Source: Verrucomicrobiota bacterium
GTDB lineage: Bacteria > Verrucomicrobiota > Verrucomicrobiia > Chthoniobacterales > UBA10450
Assembly (NCBI GenBank): GCA_003218885.1
Contig: QHOV01000094.1
Location: 1-33,354, forward strand
Reading direction: 5' to 3'
DNA length: 33,354 nt
The notes below the pieces were generated by a model. It searched no databases and was not told where the DNA came from. It worked only from the letters and a program-made list of their open reading frames with translations. Positions 31,380 through 33,354 of this stretch are shown here, piece after piece. The position numbers and the translations under genes are program-made. Within the stretch, counting starts at the first letter, position 1. The number at the start of each line of letters is the position of its first letter.

Positions 31380-31448
31380 TTCACCTAGTTCTACGGGGAC
31401 TGCGGCACGAAGTTTCCCGAAAACGGCGATTTAGGCTGCTCTAAGTAG

Positions 31449-31511
31449 CGTTTACATGACGCTGGGAACGCGACCAAAACGCACGAGCACGCGGGCGATT
31501 TCAAAGAGTGG
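31449..31511 (+). pseudogene. Remnant of the 'GNVIETHEHAGDFKEW' small-protein family
   Basis: In frame it reads RLHDAGNATKTHEHAGDFKEW, the C-terminal third of the family, without the upstream part and without a stop after the W. The downstream bases (GTCAGCGGTTTGTTCGC) resemble those after the copy at 32807, so the repeat includes some 3' flank. Confidence 0.6.
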
Positions 31512-31517
31512 TCAGCG

Positions 31518-31559
31518 GTTTGTTCGCATCACGTCACGCACGCGAACAAACAGCTTTTT
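31518..31559 (+). terminator. Candidate intrinsic terminator
   Basis: GTTTGTTCGC (31518-31527) and GCGAACAAAC (31542-31551) form a perfect 10-bp stem with a 14-nt loop. AGCTTTTT follows. It lies after the remnant at 31449 and before the small gene at 31626. Stem and U-run fit a plus-strand rho-independent terminator, although the loop is long. Confidence 0.5.
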
Positions 31560-31625
31560 GGCTTGCTCTCGCCGGGACTCATCGCTAAAACGTTGCTACG
31601 AAATAATTGGGGAGGCCATTTGAGC

Positions 31626-31805
31626 ATGAAGACACAAATCCCAAACATCAATGTAGTTCGATCCGCTTGGCGCCGAGTCAAAAAGGACATAAAGGACGCC
31701 ATAATTCGTGACCTGAAGCCAGTAAAAGACGTCAAAGGTGGCGGCGGTGTTACGGGCGAATCCAAACCCACCACAGGCAGCACTGGCACCACAGACAGCC
31801 ACTAG
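31626..31805 (+). CDS. Small peptide with DVKGG-type junction (possible RiPP-like precursor)
   Basis: 59 residues. A GGGGAGG about 10 nt upstream of ATG 31626 decides this start over the longer frame. The N-terminal half is a basic amphipathic helix (VVRSAWRRVKKDIKDAIIRD). It then has LKPVKDVKGGGG and a Gly/Ser/Thr-rich tail (VTGESKPTTGSTGTTDSH). The layout of helical leader, xxDVKGG and a low-complexity hydrophilic tail resembles precursor-type peptides of ribosomally made products. No maturase, peptidase or transporter is nearby, so this is only a structural resemblance. An antisense remnant starts at its stop codon. Confidence 0.55.
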   Translation: MKTQIPNINVVRSAWRRVKKDIKDAIIRDLKPVKDVKGGGGVTGESKPTTGSTGTTDSH

Positions 31806-31867
31806 GCGCAGCCCCAACTCCAACCGGCTTTGCTGAGATTGTCAGCGATAATCTCCCAGTACTTCAT
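31802..31867 (-). pseudogene. Truncated copy of the 'MKYWEIIADNLSKAGWSWGC' family
   Basis: ATG 31867 gives MKYWEIIADNLSKAGWSWGC then A and a TAG. This is the first ~20 residues of the family found at 30806-31013, and the DNA of the two copies is very similar over ~60 bases. The rest of the gene is gone. It is replaced by the 3' end of the convergent small gene at 31626, so a recombination joint lies near 31805. Confidence 0.65.
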
Positions 31868-31893
31868 TTAGACTTTGCTTGCATCGTTGGTTG

Positions 31894-32361
31894 TCATTGA
31901 AGACGACGACGGACGATAGCAAACACCACGCCGGCAATGATGATTGTCCCGGCAACGAAGAACATGACAACGGCAGTCGGATTTGCCATCACCGCTGCCC
32001 AGCCCTCTAACTTGATCGGCTCGCGCTGGCGCTGTGCTGCGGCGGTCTTCGCAGGACTGGGATGAAACCGTTCCTGAACGTCATTAGGGAGTTCAATGAA
32101 ATAGACCTTAGAAATTCCCGTTTTGGTTTTAAGCACAATCCCATTCGATTCGACACGGATGATCGTGGCGTCCTTGTATAACTTACCCCTAACGGTTTTG
32201 AAGTCCTCAGCCAGCGCGAGTGTCGCTGACAGAAGTGCCAAAAGTGCGAGCGTAGTCGCATACTCCTTCACGCTAGGCGCATTCTGCCTTTTTTGCTCTC
32301 CACACGGCAATGACAAAATGATGCATGAACTGTCGCAAATGACGTTTTTGAATAAGCTCAC
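31894..32361 (-). CDS. Exported, C-terminally anchored protein of unknown function
   Basis: 155 residues from GTG 32361, or 125 from GTG 32271. A signal-like helix TLALLALLSATLALAEDF lies near residues 37-54. A small beta-rich domain follows (VRGKLYKDATIIRVESNGIV, ISKVYFIELPNDVQERF) and a C-terminal membrane helix (VVMFFVAGTIIIAGVVFAIV). The shorter start puts the signal peptide right at the N terminus and is probably the real one. The longer start has a 4-nt GTGA overlap with the upstream frame. The GK-Y-A-I-RV/ELP-VQ-F pattern is one I associate with PVC-group exported proteins, without known function. Confidence 0.7.
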   Translation of the reverse strand: MSLFKNVICDSSCIILSLPCGEQKRQNAPSVKEYATTLALLALLSATLALAEDFKTVRGKLYKDATIIRVESNGIVLKTKTGISKVYFIELPNDVQERFHPSPAKTAAAQRQREPIKLEGWAAVMANPTAVVMFFVAGTIIIAGVVFAIVRRRLQ

Positions 32362-32600
32362 GCGCCATGAGGTGCGGGCTCGCTCATTTCAAGCTGTGCG
32401 CTCACTTTCTGTAAGCCAGCAGTAAGCGCTTCAATTTGCCTTTGCTGTTCCGCGAGCTTGGACTGAAAAACCTCCTGCTCCTGCGCCACAGTTGCTTCCA
32501 ACTTCTGCACCTTCCACGTCTTCACACGCGCTTCTGCATTTTTCCTCATAACCTCGCGTCGGATTTTCCGCAGTACATGAGTAGAAATCAGAGAGGCCAA
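32358..32600 (-). CDS. Coiled-coil protein or 3' fragment of a tail-fibre-chaperone-like gene
   Basis: 80 residues from a TTG start, nearly all heptad-like (VQKLEATVAQEQEVFQSKLA, QQRQIEALTAGLQKVSAQLE). The end, EALTAGLQKVSAQLE, resembles the C-terminal coiled coil of S74-type (chaperone of endosialidase) adhesin or tail-fibre proteins from memory. The upstream frame is closed by a stop a few codons before, so the large N-terminal part is absent. Either a small coiled-coil protein or a decayed fragment; I favour fragment. Confidence 0.38.
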   Translation of the reverse strand: MASLISTHVLRKIRREVMRKNAEARVKTWKVQKLEATVAQEQEVFQSKLAEQQRQIEALTAGLQKVSAQLEMSEPAPHGA

Positions 32601-32635
32601 AACAATGAAAATTTAATAGAAAAGGAATTTTAAAA

Positions 32636-32800
32636 ATGAAAACCTTTATTGTTTATGATTTAGATTCAAAAATGCCCGTTGCTGTTGGCGAACAAGTAAG
32701 CGCGGAAACCGCGCGATATTGCGCAAGCGTGGCAACTGGGATTTTCCACGCAAATCTTTTGGCAGAAGAAATTGATTTAGAAGAACAAATTACCCACTGA
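32636..32800 (+). CDS. 54-residue acidic small protein, unknown function
   Basis: ATG 32636 is preceded by AAGGA with 9-nt spacing, a good Shine-Dalgarno. The product begins MKTFIVYDLDSKMPVAVGEQ, includes ETARYCASVATGIFHANLLA, and ends EEIDLEEQITH. The beta-strand opening and acidic C terminus suggest a small folded domain. The gene is AT-richer than its neighbours, with many aaa/gaa/att codons, which fits recent acquisition or phage origin. It is followed after seven bases by a remnant of the THEHAGDFKE family. Confidence 0.55.
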   Translation: MKTFIVYDLDSKMPVAVGEQVSAETARYCASVATGIFHANLLAEEIDLEEQITH

Positions 32801-32806
32801 ACCAAA

Positions 32807-32927
32807 ATGGCAATCGGCTACGCGATGCCCCGAAGCCGCGCACAAAGATACCGTGATCCGCGTTTACGACGCGGTTGGCAACGTAATCGAAACGCACGAG
32901 CACGCGGGCGATTTCAAAGAGCCGTAA
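32807..32927 (+). pseudogene. Frameshifted 3' part of the 'AVIRVYDxAGNVIETHEHAGDFKE' family
   Basis: AIGYA is readable from 32810. After a frame change, 32832-32927 reads EAAHKDTVIRVYDAVGNVIE then THEHAGDFKEP and TAA, the canonical family C terminus. The N-terminal half present in the 30457 copy is missing. This copy shows the expected stop position that the 30457 copy has lost. Confidence 0.68.
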
Positions 32928-33038
32928 AGTTTTTCGCTCGCGTCACGTCGCACTTCCCGCTAAAATGAATTTCCATGATTCCGCTTTTATCGGGCGGTCA
33001 CGAGAGAAGCCAAGCGGATTAGAGGCCTAGCACCTCTT

Positions 33039-33354
33039 ATGCGACAGCTCACTGTTATACTGACCGCACTAACGGTTGCCACATTCCAAACGCACGCTGG
33101 AAGTCTCGACTGGCTTTTTGATGTTGTTAACAACGATAATATCGCACGCACACAAGCCCAATTCTTGGTGTGGGATGGTGTGTCGCATCCCTTCTCGGCG
33201 AGTTTCGAGAAGGTAGACATTGTAGACAAAGATTGGCCTTTTTATCTCTTTCACGTTGTAATCACCAGTCCAGGCGCCGGAGTAGAGTGCGATCGCACCT
33301 CATACCTAGTCTGCTTCAAGCTGGCTGAACGTACAACCGAATTTCGCATAGTTA
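33039..33354 (+). CDS. Secreted protein of unknown function (partial, runs off right edge)
   Basis: ATG 33039 opens a frame that stays open for 105 codons to the window end. The N terminus MRQLTVILTALTVATFQTHAG looks like a Sec signal peptide, with cleavage near THA-G. The mature part begins SLDWLFDVVNNDNIARTQAQ and includes FSASFEKVDIVDKDWPFYLF and two Cys (VECDRTSYLVCFKL). No family is recognised. Minus-strand frames over the same region look like shadows. Confidence 0.6.
   Translation, partial: MRQLTVILTALTVATFQTHAGSLDWLFDVVNNDNIARTQAQFLVWDGVSHPFSASFEKVDIVDKDWPFYLFHVVITSPGAGVECDRTSYLVCFKLAERTTEFRIV

Noticed and set aside
32358-32600. Prophage, suggested by the tail-fibre-like coiled-coil fragment
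   Set aside because: No capsid, portal, terminase, integrase or lysis gene is present; a single short coiled coil is not enough.

Overview
This window looks like chromosome of an uncultured Gram-negative soil bacterium, most probably Verrucomicrobiota (Chthoniobacterales-like). This is inferred from several features together: a 23S rRNA gene with no 16S directly upstream, a Gram-negative kdsA-lptC-lptA-lptB operon, FloA, a TIGR02206/YwaF membrane protein, and small orphan protein families that I associate from memory with that lineage. No search was run, so the phylum is a moderate-confidence inference.

Layout. (1) 1-990: the first ~510 nt of a 23S rRNA on the minus strand. Its leader holds a boxA-like sequence, tetraloop hairpins and a cloverleaf-like RNA fold that ends in a U-run. 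(2) 990-14532: an accessory surface-glycan decoration island. It has four stand-alone PAPS-dependent sulfotransferases (two of them tandem duplicates), a decayed sulfotransferase copy, three SAM methyltransferases (two carrying a shared beta-sandwich-like 'PNPVP' domain), a 1120-residue sulfotransferase/coiled-coil/GT2/GT4 fusion, and an embedded histidine kinase/NarL-type regulator pair. A 17-bp imperfect palindrome occurs in two intergenic regions of this island. (3) 14697-18132: rph, gmd (GDP-mannose 4,6-dehydratase), an L,D-transpeptidase lipoprotein and tatD. (4) 18206-21598, minus strand: the housekeeping run coaD-yceD-rpmF-plsX-fabH. (5) 21707-26606: a tandem universal stress protein, YwaF-like membrane protein, kdsA-lptC-lptA-lptB and tRNA-Leu(GAG). 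(6) 26657-28784: a small membrane protein, floA and a proline-rich membrane-anchored protein. (7) 28785-33354: an accessory region dense in small genes and debris. It has a stem-closed RNA candidate, a stand-alone GYF_2/DUF4339 protein, two nearly identical STAS proteins, and repeated or frameshifted copies of two small protein families. It also has a small peptide with a DVKGG-type junction, a 54-residue gene with a good Shine-Dalgarno, and a secreted protein running off the right edge.

Two themes tie the window together. First, sulfation, methylation and glycosylation genes are packed next to a two-component system, and gmd lies close by; this suggests regulated decoration of an extracellular polysaccharide or LPS. 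Second, GTAG-footed REP/REPIN-like palindromes are scattered from about 15.5 to 28.8 kb. They repeatedly supply the stop codons of neighbouring genes, and in two cases they encode the N-terminal region of an exported protein.
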